DNA of 64,000 nucleotides from Nemertoderma westbladi (lineage: Eukaryota > Xenacoelomorpha > Nemertodermatida > Nemertodermatidae), in the NCBI GenBank assembly GCA_032718475.1, contig JAUCBJ010000872.1, positions 18,910-82,909 of the forward strand, in the 5' to 3' direction. This document shows positions 55,441-64,000 of this stretch, piece after piece. The position numbers and the translations under genes are program-made. Below the pieces are notes generated by a model. It made no database searches. It was not told the origin of the DNA and was given only the letters and a program-made list of their open reading frames with translations. The first letter of the stretch is position 1. Every line of letters begins with the position of its first letter.

Positions 55441-55915
55441 ATGAGCTGTCAGCTACCAATAGGCCTCGACATCAGGGAGATATGCAATTTTGGAAATTAA
55501 AAGCTTTGTTATTTATAACCTACCGGTGCGGTGGCTGGTGAGTTGTATATTTGTCCGCAATATTTATTATCTGCTACTGCTATGGAACTATGGAAAGGAA
55601 GGCGCCTTCCCAGATACCGGTACGATAACAAATTCAATCAGGCAAGCAACTTAAATTGTATTATTTTCTCACTTAAACTAACTAGTACATGATATTAACA
55701 CAGTTTTTTTCGCCACTAGTAGAATGCCACCGCAAATTAGATGATTTGACACAAAAAAAATTATTTAGCACCAAGTATATTTTTTGTAGGACCAATTTAC
55801 ATCCCCTAATTTTGAATATATCTCCCACCAAAAACAATTATTCATCTCCCAAAAACAATTATTCATCCCAGCACCAAATATTTTATGGAAAATTTATTTA
55901 TAATTCATTCATTGT

Positions 55916-56110
55916 TTATTTCCATAAATCAAACAAAATGTTTAGGTTATCTTCAATATTTGGAATCCTTATAAATTCGGATCCCACCCTCGTTAGTAAT
56001 TCAGCCAGAGTTCCGACAGAGTTAATACCGTGATCAGAGAGACAACCTTTTAAATCAGACAACGATAAGCACCGAATAAAGTCGTCAACCTTTTTGTAGT
56101 CGTTATCCAT
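55916..56110 (-). CDS. Short ORF with SAP-like helix pair, uncertain gene
   Basis: 64 codons from a true ATG (56110): MDNDYKKVDDFIRCLSLSDL, then KGCLSDHGINSVGTLAELLT. The L-x3-L-x3-L..G-I-x4-T-x-A-E-L-L spacing resembles a SAP DNA-binding motif or an N-terminal domain of a LINE ORF1. The frame ends 17 bp downstream of a possible natural end of the motif. No poly-A signal or splice site was assigned. It may be a first exon, a transposon fragment or chance. Confidence 0.35.
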   Translation of the reverse strand: MDNDYKKVDDFIRCLSLSDLKGCLSDHGINSVGTLAELLTRVGSEFIRIPNIEDNLNILFDLWK

Positions 56111-56409
56111 TTGTCGATGAATACCGTATAACGGGAGGTATGTTACTTTACAGTATTGTGAATCGAATGCAGGAATGCTGGAATGCAGTTTTAATCATCA
56201 ATCAGAGTACAGGATTAGCAGTACAGCCACAATAATCAGTACAGCAGTACAGTGTACAGCAGAAAAGCACAAGTCAGTACCAGCTGATTAGTATAACCAG
56301 GTAATCGGGAATATAATAATAGTATTATATTCCTGACCTTAGGTTGGCAGTTTCTCGTATGAGATAGAGAGCTCTCACAGTTTAAGAGTGGAGGGGACGG
56401 GGCCGCTGG

Positions 56410-56580
56410 AGCAGGAGCCCTCATTGCAGGCTATCGAGTTTGTGACTCAGTCTCAGTGGAAGATGAGAGACATGTGCTGCTCCAATGTCCCATAACAGCT
56501 TCATTACGCGATAAATTTAATATTACCCCCCTGCGAGAGTTTAACGTCGTTTTTCGAAGAGACTAACTTAGATATTCTTT
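56410..56580 (+). pseudogene. LINE RT C-terminal zinc motif remnant
   Basis: The frame reads YRVCDSVSVEDERHVLLQCP, then ITASLRDKFN. This is the C..(E)DE.H.LL.CP motif at the end of many LINE proteins (compare 20154 here, CRFC..EDEKHIVIRCP), although the first Cys of the usual C-X2-C pair is absent. The rest of the element is not recognisable. Confidence 0.65.
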
Positions 56581-58019
56581 GTGTCCATATAGTAATGTGC
56601 TGCCCCATTATTGTTAGCCCTAATTTCCCTAGTTAGCTATTTTTTTGTATATAACAGAGTTCCCCAAATTATCGATATTTTTGTTTCATTGTATAGGATA
56701 TTGTAGTGCGAATAAATATAAATGTTTAATATAAAACGTAAGTGGGGCTTTTTTTTGGTTAAGACCTATAATGCTATTGTTGGTATTGTTATTGTTTGTG
56801 AGGTGCTTGATTACACGCATGAATTTAAATAATGCCAATAAACGACTACAACTATTTATTTTGGGAGAATTTTCATTTATTTTGGTGTGAATAATTGGTT
56901 TCGGGAAGCAGTTATTTATTTTGGTGTTGAATTGTTTGGTGTTCAACAATTGTTTTCGGTGTTGAAAAATTTATTTTGGTGTTTGAATAATTTTATTTTG
57001 GGGTGACTTTATTTTATTTGGTGTTGAATAATTTTTTTGCGGCAACATTATTTAAATTGGTGTCAAAATTTTTTAGTGAAATTTACGTCAATTTTGGTGT
57101 GACTTTAATTGGTAGTCTTTTTTTATTGAAAGTAATTACAGTATCAATTAAAGGATGGGGGGTGGGGGGGGGGGTGTAGCTCCTCCATAATTTGGAATTA
57201 TTTATGACCATATAATGTGCCGAATTTAATAGATATTTTAAATCTGTAAGCTTTCTGATATCCTTTCATAAACTCGAGTTTAGTGGTTAAATTGTCTAGT
57301 CTGTTTTTTAAAAAGCCCTCGAGTGGCACGATATAACAATAAGAACTAGAACATTATTTAAAATCGCTGGAGAGTTTAAATTGTTCCTCTTACACTTATA
57401 TCAGAATGACGTCTTTCACGAAAAAGACTTTCTTCACAAATTCTCACTGAAATGAGTTGAAATTTAGTTCACAGGTTCAGAATATACTATTATCAATAAA
57501 ACACCTGGACAAAACGACTAAAAACTATTTTTTTGGAACTTTAAATTGTTCCCGTTTTAAAACGACCCCTATGTATTTTTTGCGAGAAAAGTATTTAGAA
57601 TGATTGTATGCAGGGACTTTCTGAACCTATATTTCAAATTTTGGGAAATATGAACGAATATTAATTAGCCTTGGACCAGAAAAATTTGGCGCCAATTCTG
57701 TAATGTTTAGTAGCAGAAATTTTAGGATACAGGGGCACCAAAATGTGAAGTTCGATTTCCAGGTGCTACCACACACCCCCAACCCCTCAATTGATTTCGG
57801 TACAGTATCGTATTAGGTTCGCCTAAGCATTTACTGTCACACAGGTGGGAATGGAACCTAGAAAACTAACTACACAATACTAAACCAATATTGCACCACA
57901 ACAATGTTCTTTAGTTTATACACAATGTACTGCTCATAAATATTCATACCGACGCTTTCAATAAATTGGTTAATCAATTATCTTCAATTGCGCAATTTTT
58001 ATTTATATTATTAGTTTAT
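56581..58019. repeat. AT-rich DNA with degenerate TTTTGGTGTTGAATAATT repeats
   Basis: 56850-57110 holds about ten loose copies of TTTTGGTGTTGAATAATT. A G-rich tract with a long G run lies at about 57158-57175. The remainder to 58019 shows no gene; it includes the probable 3' UTR and AATAAA signals of the minus-strand exon at 58020. Confidence 0.6.
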
Positions 58020-58379
58020 TTATAACGCCTTTTCTTTTTCTTCCTTAGATATTCCGACATCTTTATCCGAAGATCCATTGCTTAGTAATCCAGCTAATTG
58101 ATCGACATCCACAGAAGAATATTTAATGCTACGACGAACAATATCTGACCCAGCACCATATAAACTACTCCGCTGTGATCTCTTCTTATCCTTGAAGTAA
58201 GTTGAGTCTTGGCTGCGGGACTTCCTAGATCTCCACATTTCGATCACGTTCCACGGATGTTTTATAAAGCTCTGCTTCGGTGAATGCATGGGCGATTTGG
58301 GTGGAAATTCTAAATCCCACTTAGACACAAAATTTGAGTCGCCATTGAACGTCTTTTCCTCTTGCTCAGAGTCAGATTT
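58020..58379 (-). CDS. Probable terminal coding exon of an unknown host gene
   Basis: Minus-strand frame of 119 codons and a TAA at 58020, opening at a splice acceptor (TTACAG, 58385-58380) in phase 0. It reads KSDSEQEEKTFNGDSNFVSK, then WDLEFPPKSPMHSPKQSFIK, HPWNVIEMWRSRKSRSQ and a Ser/Lys-rich end closing EEKEKAL. No transposon similarity is seen. AATAAA hexamers lie just downstream on the minus strand (about 58010 and 57997). The GTG at 58328 is internal, not a start. The composition (charged, Ser/Arg-rich) suggests a disordered cytoplasmic tail or nuclear protein end, but the family is unknown. Upstream exons were not identified. Confidence 0.6.
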   Translation of the reverse strand, partial: KSDSEQEEKTFNGDSNFVSKWDLEFPPKSPMHSPKQSFIKHPWNVIEMWRSRKSRSQDSTYFKDKKRSQRSSLYGAGSDIVRRSIKYSSVDVDQLAGLLSNGSSDKDVGISKEEKEKAL

Positions 58380-58855
58380 CTGTAATTGAAATTAATAATG
58401 TACTTATTATATTTCATATGTCAACCCATTCCACCTGAACTAACTACATAATATCCTCCTTTTTGACATTTGTTATTGCTGCTACATAGTAGTGGACTCA
58501 TAAGCAATACTTAATTAAGGAATTGTTAAGGGGCTCAACGGACTTTTACTGCCTGCCTATTAATTGAACCAACCAGGTGACTTTCACAAAGATAGGCAGT
58601 GACTGATGTTTAAATTAAAATATTACATTAAAATAGTGACATTTCCATCAAGGATTTGCCCTTTTTTTGGTAGAATAACTACAACCTCACAGGTAGAGAA
58701 GAAATGCCATTGCTTGAGATTTTGCTCACATATAATATACTCAAGCTGATGGATATGCTGTTCATCTGTTATGAATGCACCATGGAATGACATTGAATTT
58801 CACCTTTGCTGAATTTCCAAAAGTCTTAGACACTTATTATATAACTACTACTATT
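58380..58855. other. Putative intron, no feature recognised
   Basis: AT-rich sequence upstream of the minus-strand exon. No second exon could be assigned. Confidence 0.4.
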
Positions 58856-58915
58856 ATTTTTTTTATGTTAAATTGCACCCCCAAGCGGGGCAATGGGGAT
58901 ACTTTATTATTAATT
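58856..58915 (-). repeat. LINE 3' tail with conserved GC hairpin
   Basis: The reverse complement reads AATAAAGTATCCCCATTGCC, then a C-run/G-run pair, TGCAATTTAA and an A-rich end. The layout matches 5990-6060 and 52920-52985. Confidence 0.7.
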
Positions 58916-59119
58916 ATTTCAATTTAAAAATCACTATTTAAAATATAATAAAAATTAATAATTTAAATGTTGCATATTAAAAGAGTTAAAAGTTTTCTTT
59001 ATCTGGAGAATGATGATATATGATGATAATATAAAAATATTATATAACAATGTTATACCTGACAACTACCATTATACTACAATATTACTGCTATGTTGGC
59101 TGAAGAAAAAGACTTTTGC

Positions 59120-59225
59120 CACCACCGATGCAATCTACAGTACAACAAAATTCCGCCGCCACAACCCCATTATCAACCATGACTTTCGCAAAATCCGCAT
59201 CTTCAAGGTCAGTGTCTTTTAAGGG
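59120..59225 (-). pseudogene. LINE-B-related 3' fragment
   Basis: Similar to plus 245-330 (the LINE-B C-terminal end): ACAAAATTCCGCCGCCACAA, ATGACTTTCGCAAAATCC and CATCTTCAAGGTCAGTGTC. It is more diverged than the other LINE-B copies, so it is an older relative. Confidence 0.65.
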
Positions 59226-59467
59226 GGGATATCAGGCAACATATTAGTCATTTGAAAGCGAATTGCAAATTATTTAATTTGTTAATTTATTGACACTCAA
59301 AAAAACAAAATTACAAAAAGCAAAAAAGCACCATAAGGACTGTCCATCGTATTGTCGTACATAAATGACAAAGTAATGCAAATATTTACGCTAGATTTAA
59401 GTAGGCCTATGTAATTAATTATGCTTGGAAATATAAACACCTAATGATTTCCGCCACCACAGTAATG

Positions 59468-59716
59468 CTAATCTAGGATACTTAAATAAAACTTATAGCC
59501 TCGGTAGTGTCCAGTTAAGTCTCCGAGGCATGTAATTCCTGGGAATTGCGGGCGAATAAGATATAACTTGGGGGATGATTCCACAATATGCTGCTCGTCT
59601 TTCGGCTCGCCACATAAGCAAGTCCGATCGCTATAACCCGAGCGAGACCACCGACCTTTCTCAACCGGTCGGCTAATAGATGACACTCTAAAGCGCGTCC
59701 AGGACACCCTTACCAC
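59468..59716 (-). pseudogene. LINE RT C-terminal zinc motif fragment
   Basis: The minus-strand frame contains TRFRVSSISRPVEKGRWSRS and GYSDRTCLCGEPKDEQHIVE. The pattern C-x-CG-x3-DE-x-HI is the C-terminal motif of several LINE clades, although the last Cys is replaced by Ser. No RT core is adjacent. Confidence 0.6.
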
Positions 59717-59881
59717 CTCTTTAATTTGCGGGTATAAGAACCCACAGCAGTTCTAAAATATATTACATATATAACAACATGCACACCATAATCTTTACAA
59801 ACCCACGATCACGAATCCATCTTGTTAAGACCCGGGTCACACTATATAAACATTCAAATATCAACTTTCAAAGTCAATCAA

Positions 59882-60913
59882 ACTTTTAAAGCTCATCTAT
59901 CACATCATAGTAGACATGTACCGAACAACAAGAGTCCCACAAGAAATGAAAACAAATAAGTTGGTGCCAGTTCCCAAGAAGGGCAACCTAACACTCTATG
60001 GTTCTTTTCGGGGAATCTCATTGATCTCGAATGCTGCAAAGCTATACAATAGGATTCTATTAAATCGCATCAGGGATCCCATTGAGAGACTGCTCCGTGG
60101 AAATCAGAATGGGTTCCGTAAAGGTCGTGGGACCATGGAGCCCATTTTGGCACTTAGAAGGATAATTGAAGAATTATCAAAAAAGAAAGACAGGCATCTG
60201 GCTGTTATCTTTGTTGACTTCTTCAAGGCCTTTGATTCAGTCTCTCGCTCACGTATGTTCAGCATACTTTCATTCTATGGGATTCCTGATGAAATTATTG
60301 CAGCAATCAGATCAGTATACGATGGTTCGACAACATTTGTGTCTACTGTTGACGGTGACACAGAACCATTTGAAGTGTTATGGGGCGTCCTCCAAGGAGA
60401 CACACTTGCACCATTCTTGTTCATTATTGTGGTTGACTATGTTCTACCCATGTCCTTAGATCATCATAATGATGATGGGGTGATGATAACTCCACCTACT
60501 GGCTCCAGAAGTCGAGGAAATCCTGCCAAGTACCTAACTGATCTAGACTTTGCTGATGACTTAGGAGTACTCTCAGAATCATTAGAGGGAGCCCAACGGC
60601 TCCTCAGCTCATTAGAAGAACATGCTGCTTCTAGTGTTGGTCTTTTTATTAACTCCAGAAAGACCAAAATTTTGACAGTCAACTTTGAAAGTCCTCAGCA
60701 AGTCTCTGATCGGATGAGCATAAGCTCAAAGGATGGTATGCTTGAGCATGTGGACGACTTCTGTTACCTGGGATCATGGATCCGGAAGTCAGGTGAGGAC
60801 CTTCGAATACGTAAGGGAAAGGCATGGGCAGCCTTGAATAGGCTTTCCAGGATTTGGAAGTCACCGAGAATTAATCGGAAACTTAAGGTCCGATTATTTA
60901 GAGCAGCAGTAGT
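59882..60913 (+). mobile_element. LINE-B copy 5, split by the second BEL/Pao element
   Basis: Uninterrupted LINE-B RT from MYRTTRVPQEMKTNKLVPVP through QNGFRKGRGTMEPILALRRI, FVDFFKAFDSVSR, LQGDTLAPFLF and DFADDLGVL to KLKVRLFRAAVV. The frame then enters LTR sequence at 60914 and ends falsely at 60944. It has one extra Glu codon (LLSSLEEHAA) relative to other copies. The sequence starts with TTTAAAGCTCATCTATCAC, shared with copy 3, so it reaches further 5' than copy 1. The missing 3' part should lie beyond the window on the far side of the LTR element. Confidence 0.9.
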
Positions 60914-62127
60914 TGTTCGCGCTTTCAGACCTTTGGCAGTTTAACCCACCAAATTAAGATGTCTTCTAGATATTAAATCTGTTTTTTAGTCTATGACAAG
61001 TATTTGATTCACTACACTAGTCGAAACCAATCCGTGCGCGACCATTCACCCGCTGGATATTCCCGGGAGATTGGGTTCGACGGTTTAATTTTTATTGCTA
61101 TGTAAGCCTAATGTATTATTCGACTGACAGTATTATATAATCTCTGACAATATTATTCACCTTCGGTAATATTAACAGTTCCTTTAGGACGTGGCGCTTT
61201 ATCTATATAAACAGAGTTATGACTTAAACTACTCACAACGATATGGCTTAATTATAATTCACATATATGGCGCATTCTTTAGGAATTGCTTCTTTAACAG
61301 ACTCACTCATACACAATGCTGCACAATACTGCACACTAATCTGCCAATCTTCACTGATTTTAGTCACATATAAAAGGAACACAGGCTGACTCATGTAGGG
61401 TCTATCAAATAACATTAGATTCACTTCAAACCACTTTAACATAAGTCACAATCGTTATTGGTAACCTTTCTCTCTTACCTTCGGTATATCAAGAATATTG
61501 GGTTGCGGGGTTATTTATCGTTATTCCAAATATAATAATTCATCAACCATATTATGAAGAACTGACAGTAAATAGCAGTATAAAACAACAACTGAACAGT
61601 TAGGTAGATCGGTACGTCAGTACCGGTATGTCAGCAGGTAGTCGTTTGTTAAAGGATATATGCCCTTTATAATTAAACCTACCAGTGTACGACTAAAAAA
61701 CAGTACAGCACAAAATACTTCCAAGCCGTTCTTTCTTTGGCTCAAGACTGAATGTAAACACTGCACATAGGCATTGCGTCATCTCTCGGAAATTTTCTGT
61801 ACAAGGAGCCACAAAAACGCTCTCATTGGCTGACTGAACTGAGAGACGCCGTAGAACAAAGGAAATCAACACGTATGAATGTCAGCTGTTAACCGTAGTC
61901 ATAGTAACTACTGTTCAAGAGTAGCTATCACCCTTTTGCGTCACGAATTGCCATAGAATCATAAAATATGCCTTTCACAGTACACATAAGGAGGAAATAG
62001 GTCTTAGATCCTCTAAAAACACCGATACAACAATAATACGGTCTCTTACACTTATTAAATCAACTACAGATTATTTTAATGTAAAAGATAATAAAAATAA
62101 CGGGGCAATTCAGCAAAGGCTTTTACA
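60914..62127 (-). repeat. 3' LTR of a second giant BEL/Pao-type element
   Basis: The minus-strand LTR of 1,214 bp starts TGTAAAAGC (62127) and ends GCGCGAACA (60914). It is strongly diverged from the LTRs of the 34150 element but keeps the same ends, the CCAATGAGAGCG box (61829-61818), an AGGACGTGGCGC block (about 61184-61195) and a TCCCGGGAGATT-like block. It is inserted in LINE-B copy 5; GTAGT at 60909-60913 is the expected target duplication, whose partner is outside the window. Confidence 0.9.
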
Positions 62128-62205
62128 CCGCTCCCAGAAAATGGGATTTTCAGTCTATAAAATATAAAAATCACAGTTTCTAAAACACAAAGATACTCTA
62201 AACAG
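62128..62205 (-). promoter_or_regulatory. Conserved 3' region and polypurine tract, second element
   Basis: The minus strand reads CCCATTTTCTGGGAGCGG directly before the LTR start, identical to the first element, preceded by a similar TTTTATAGACT stretch. Confidence 0.8.
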
Positions 62206-64000
62206 TTAGTCTTTCTTGCGCGGACGGCGTTTACGCAGTTTCTTAAGATTAACCAGAGTCCTTTTCTCTTTGGGGCGAGCCACTTTACGAGGAGGGCTGT
62301 AGCTCCTAGGCGAAGGGTGCAATATAATTGCATCAGAGGGTGCAGGGTTACGATCGGTATACCCGCCGGTCGAAGTACCTGGTTGAGTAATATCAATCTC
62401 AGGGGAGTGAGGTCTAACGGCCTTTAGAGCGCGTCTCAAGACAGCAGCTCCTACAGGTCCTTGACGGATCGTCTGGACACTAGCGGTGGGTGGACCGTGA
62501 GTGGTGAGGAACTTTCTCGGTTTAATGGTTCTCTCCAGCTCGCGTTCTCGGGTTCGGTATTCATATGGGCGCCGAGATACTTCCTGGAGTTCAGGATTCG
62601 AGTTCACGAAAATGTCACCATACTCAGGGTCCGTACGGATAAAATTGATCAGGTGATATGTGGTTATATCATTAGGATTAACGTTTCTCAGGTATTTCCT
62701 GACAAACTTGGTGGAAATACACTCACCAACACGCTTCATTAACTCGTAACTGGGTACGCGTGTTTTCTGTTCAATCGACGCGAATAGATAAGGATGGAAC
62801 GCGTAAACTCCCTCGTAAGCTTGTCCAGGGTAATAGCGATGTCTGGATTCGCAATGTAAATCTGCGTTCGCTTCCCAAGCTCGGATGTATCGCAGGGTGA
62901 TCATCTCGTCTACGCTCTCTAAATCGCGATTAAAGGGACAATTGTAACTTTCATGTCCTTTAAGTTGGCAGTAGTGACATTGAGTCATAAATTGTGGGCA
63001 GACGGCAAATATATGCGAGTTATTAAGCCGGCAATAAGCACAATATATTTCCATCATCGGTTGTTCGAGGAAATAGGAACAAGGTACGCTCGAGTCGAGA
63101 GGAGTGAAGTGGTCTCTCGATGCGCATAATCGACAACGTTTTCGGGAAACGTAGTTGGCGTGTCGATAATCGTACGCTGTGAGACGCTGTGGACCTTGAT
63201 ACCACTCTATGACATAATCATTGTCACTGCTCCGAGAAGCCGTAGGTTGAATCGCTTCGGATTCCAAGCATACTGGTTCATCCTCCAGCTGCATAGACAA
63301 AGTTGGTGCGTCGGTTTCCGTAAGTGGACCCACTGTCTGTATTTCCACGACAGAATAACCTGTAGGTATTCGGGGTCTTTGTATAACGGATGAATGTGAG
63401 TTCTGTGTACAAATGTCTTGAAACACGGCAAATCCAGCGCTACTCAGTTTCTCCGCAGCTGAGTCTCTAAGACTGAGCTTGGTCAGCGCGCGATCTTTGA
63501 ACTGACTATCGACGTTACGGAACGGAGTCAGAAAGCGCCGGAAACATTCGAAACGTATAAACTTATTGTGTTCGTCTAACTTGGCGAGTTTAGTTCCAAG
63601 TATTAACGGGTGAGCGCGTATGGTACGACTGCACACATCGGCTAGCCAACCGGCAAGTGCTGCGTTTTCAAAGATCGTGTATATAGCTAAGGAAGGGCGA
63701 AGTGGAACACTCATAAAGCTATATACGGCACCAGGCGCAGTTAATGGTCCATCAAAATATAAACGGGAGTAATGATCTCCATATACTTGCTGGTAATTTA
63801 TAGGATTTCCAACTTTGAAATTCCAACCATATTCTTGAAAGGCAAGATGTCCGATGGATGTCCGTTGTACTTTAGTAATGCCGCTGGGTGTATTGGCATA
63901 CATAGTGCGAAAGAAACCTCGGCCTTCGGCCCAAGGAGCAATCAGCTGAGTATCAACGAAAGGGTATGGAATGTTCTCCATATTCCTGTTGTATGCCCAA
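62206..64000 (-). CDS. Accessory ORF X2 of the second element, partial
   Basis: An open frame runs from the right edge of the window to the stop at 62206 and corresponds to about residues 545-1140 of X2 at 48029. The codons upstream of the Met at 63981 are also open, so the true start is outside. Zinc-knuckle-like motifs are retained (CAYCRLNNSHIFAVC, CHYCQLKGHESYNC) and the basic end KKLRKRRPRKKD is identical. By eye the proteins are near 88 percent identical. In 63781-63900, 18 of 40 codons differ synonymously and only 2 change the residue. No frameshift or stop occurs, so this copy looks functional over the visible part. Confidence 0.93.
   Translation of the reverse strand, partial: WAYNRNMENIPYPFVDTQLIAPWAEGRGFFRTMYANTPSGITKVQRTSIGHLAFQEYGWNFKVGNPINYQQVYGDHYSRLYFDGPLTAPGAVYSFMSVPLRPSLAIYTIFENAALAGWLADVCSRTIRAHPLILGTKLAKLDEHNKFIRFECFRRFLTPFRNVDSQFKDRALTKLSLRDSAAEKLSSAGFAVFQDICTQNSHSSVIQRPRIPTGYSVVEIQTVGPLTETDAPTLSMQLEDEPVCLESEAIQPTASRSSDNDYVIEWYQGPQRLTAYDYRHANYVSRKRCRLCASRDHFTPLDSSVPCSYFLEQPMMEIYCAYCRLNNSHIFAVCPQFMTQCHYCQLKGHESYNCPFNRDLESVDEMITLRYIRAWEANADLHCESRHRYYPGQAYEGVYAFHPYLFASIEQKTRVPSYELMKRVGECISTKFVRKYLRNVNPNDITTYHLINFIRTDPEYGDIFVNSNPELQEVSRRPYEYRTRERELERTIKPRKFLTTHGPPTASVQTIRQGPVGAAVLRRALKAVRPHSPEIDITQPGTSTGGYTDRNPAPSDAIILHPSPRSYSPPRKVARPKEKRTLVNLKKLRKRRPRKKD

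Noticed and set aside
1-64000. tRNA or rRNA genes
   Set aside because: No cloverleaf with A/B boxes and no rRNA core sequences were recognised by eye; a covariance search would be needed to exclude them.

Overview
The window is eukaryotic and almost certainly from an animal. Evidence: two exons of an aromatic-L-amino-acid decarboxylase-type gene with GT-AG introns, many CR1/Jockey-like and RTE-like LINEs, a BEL/Pao LTR element (a metazoan retrotransposon lineage), and long tandem satellites in AT-rich DNA. A marine or other invertebrate is likely; I cannot name the species. Nearly everything here is transposon or repeat. Host coding sequence is limited to the decarboxylase exons (2516-3022) and one probable terminal exon (58020-58379, minus).

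Layout. 1-6060: LINE-A and LINE-B fragments around the decarboxylase exons, followed by a 45-bp minisatellite that starts on the exon/intron junction. 6982-13445: a 72-bp satellite of about 90 copies, then a LINE RT fragment. 13879-19150: mostly featureless AT-rich DNA. 19155-26440: LINE-D, LINE-A and LINE-B pieces. 27168-52985: one old LINE (LINE-C) interrupted in turn by LINE-E (29490-31436), LINE-B (32802-33886) and an 18.6-kb LTR element (34150-52793). Each insertion is recognised by its own target-site duplication. 53487-64000: an inverted repeat, LINE remnants, the probable host exon, another LINE-B, and a second LTR element of the same family on the minus strand that runs off the right edge.

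The main discovery candidate is the 18,644-bp BEL/Pao element. Its LTRs are 1,273 and 1,264 bp, begin TG, end CA and are flanked by a perfect 5-bp duplication (CTAAC). It carries a Gag-Pol with a very long N-terminal extension and coiled coil. Between pol and the 3' LTR there are 4.3 kb of accessory coding sequence, in one frame broken by two TGA codons. The accessory protein has CCHC zinc-knuckle-like motifs and a basic C-terminus, shows no membrane segment, and belongs to no family I recognise. The second element (60914-64000, minus) keeps the same accessory gene next to its own 3' LTR. In a 40-codon sample the two copies differ at 18 synonymous and only 2 non-synonymous codons, so the gene belongs to the element family and has been under strong purifying selection. 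The pol of the complete copy has lost the segment that should carry the RT catalytic YxDD box, although its LTRs are nearly identical.

LINE-A, LINE-B and so on are local labels for this window, not database names. LINE-A and LINE-B both end in (TAG)n. LINE-B has five substantial copies with nearly identical proteins and was active recently.
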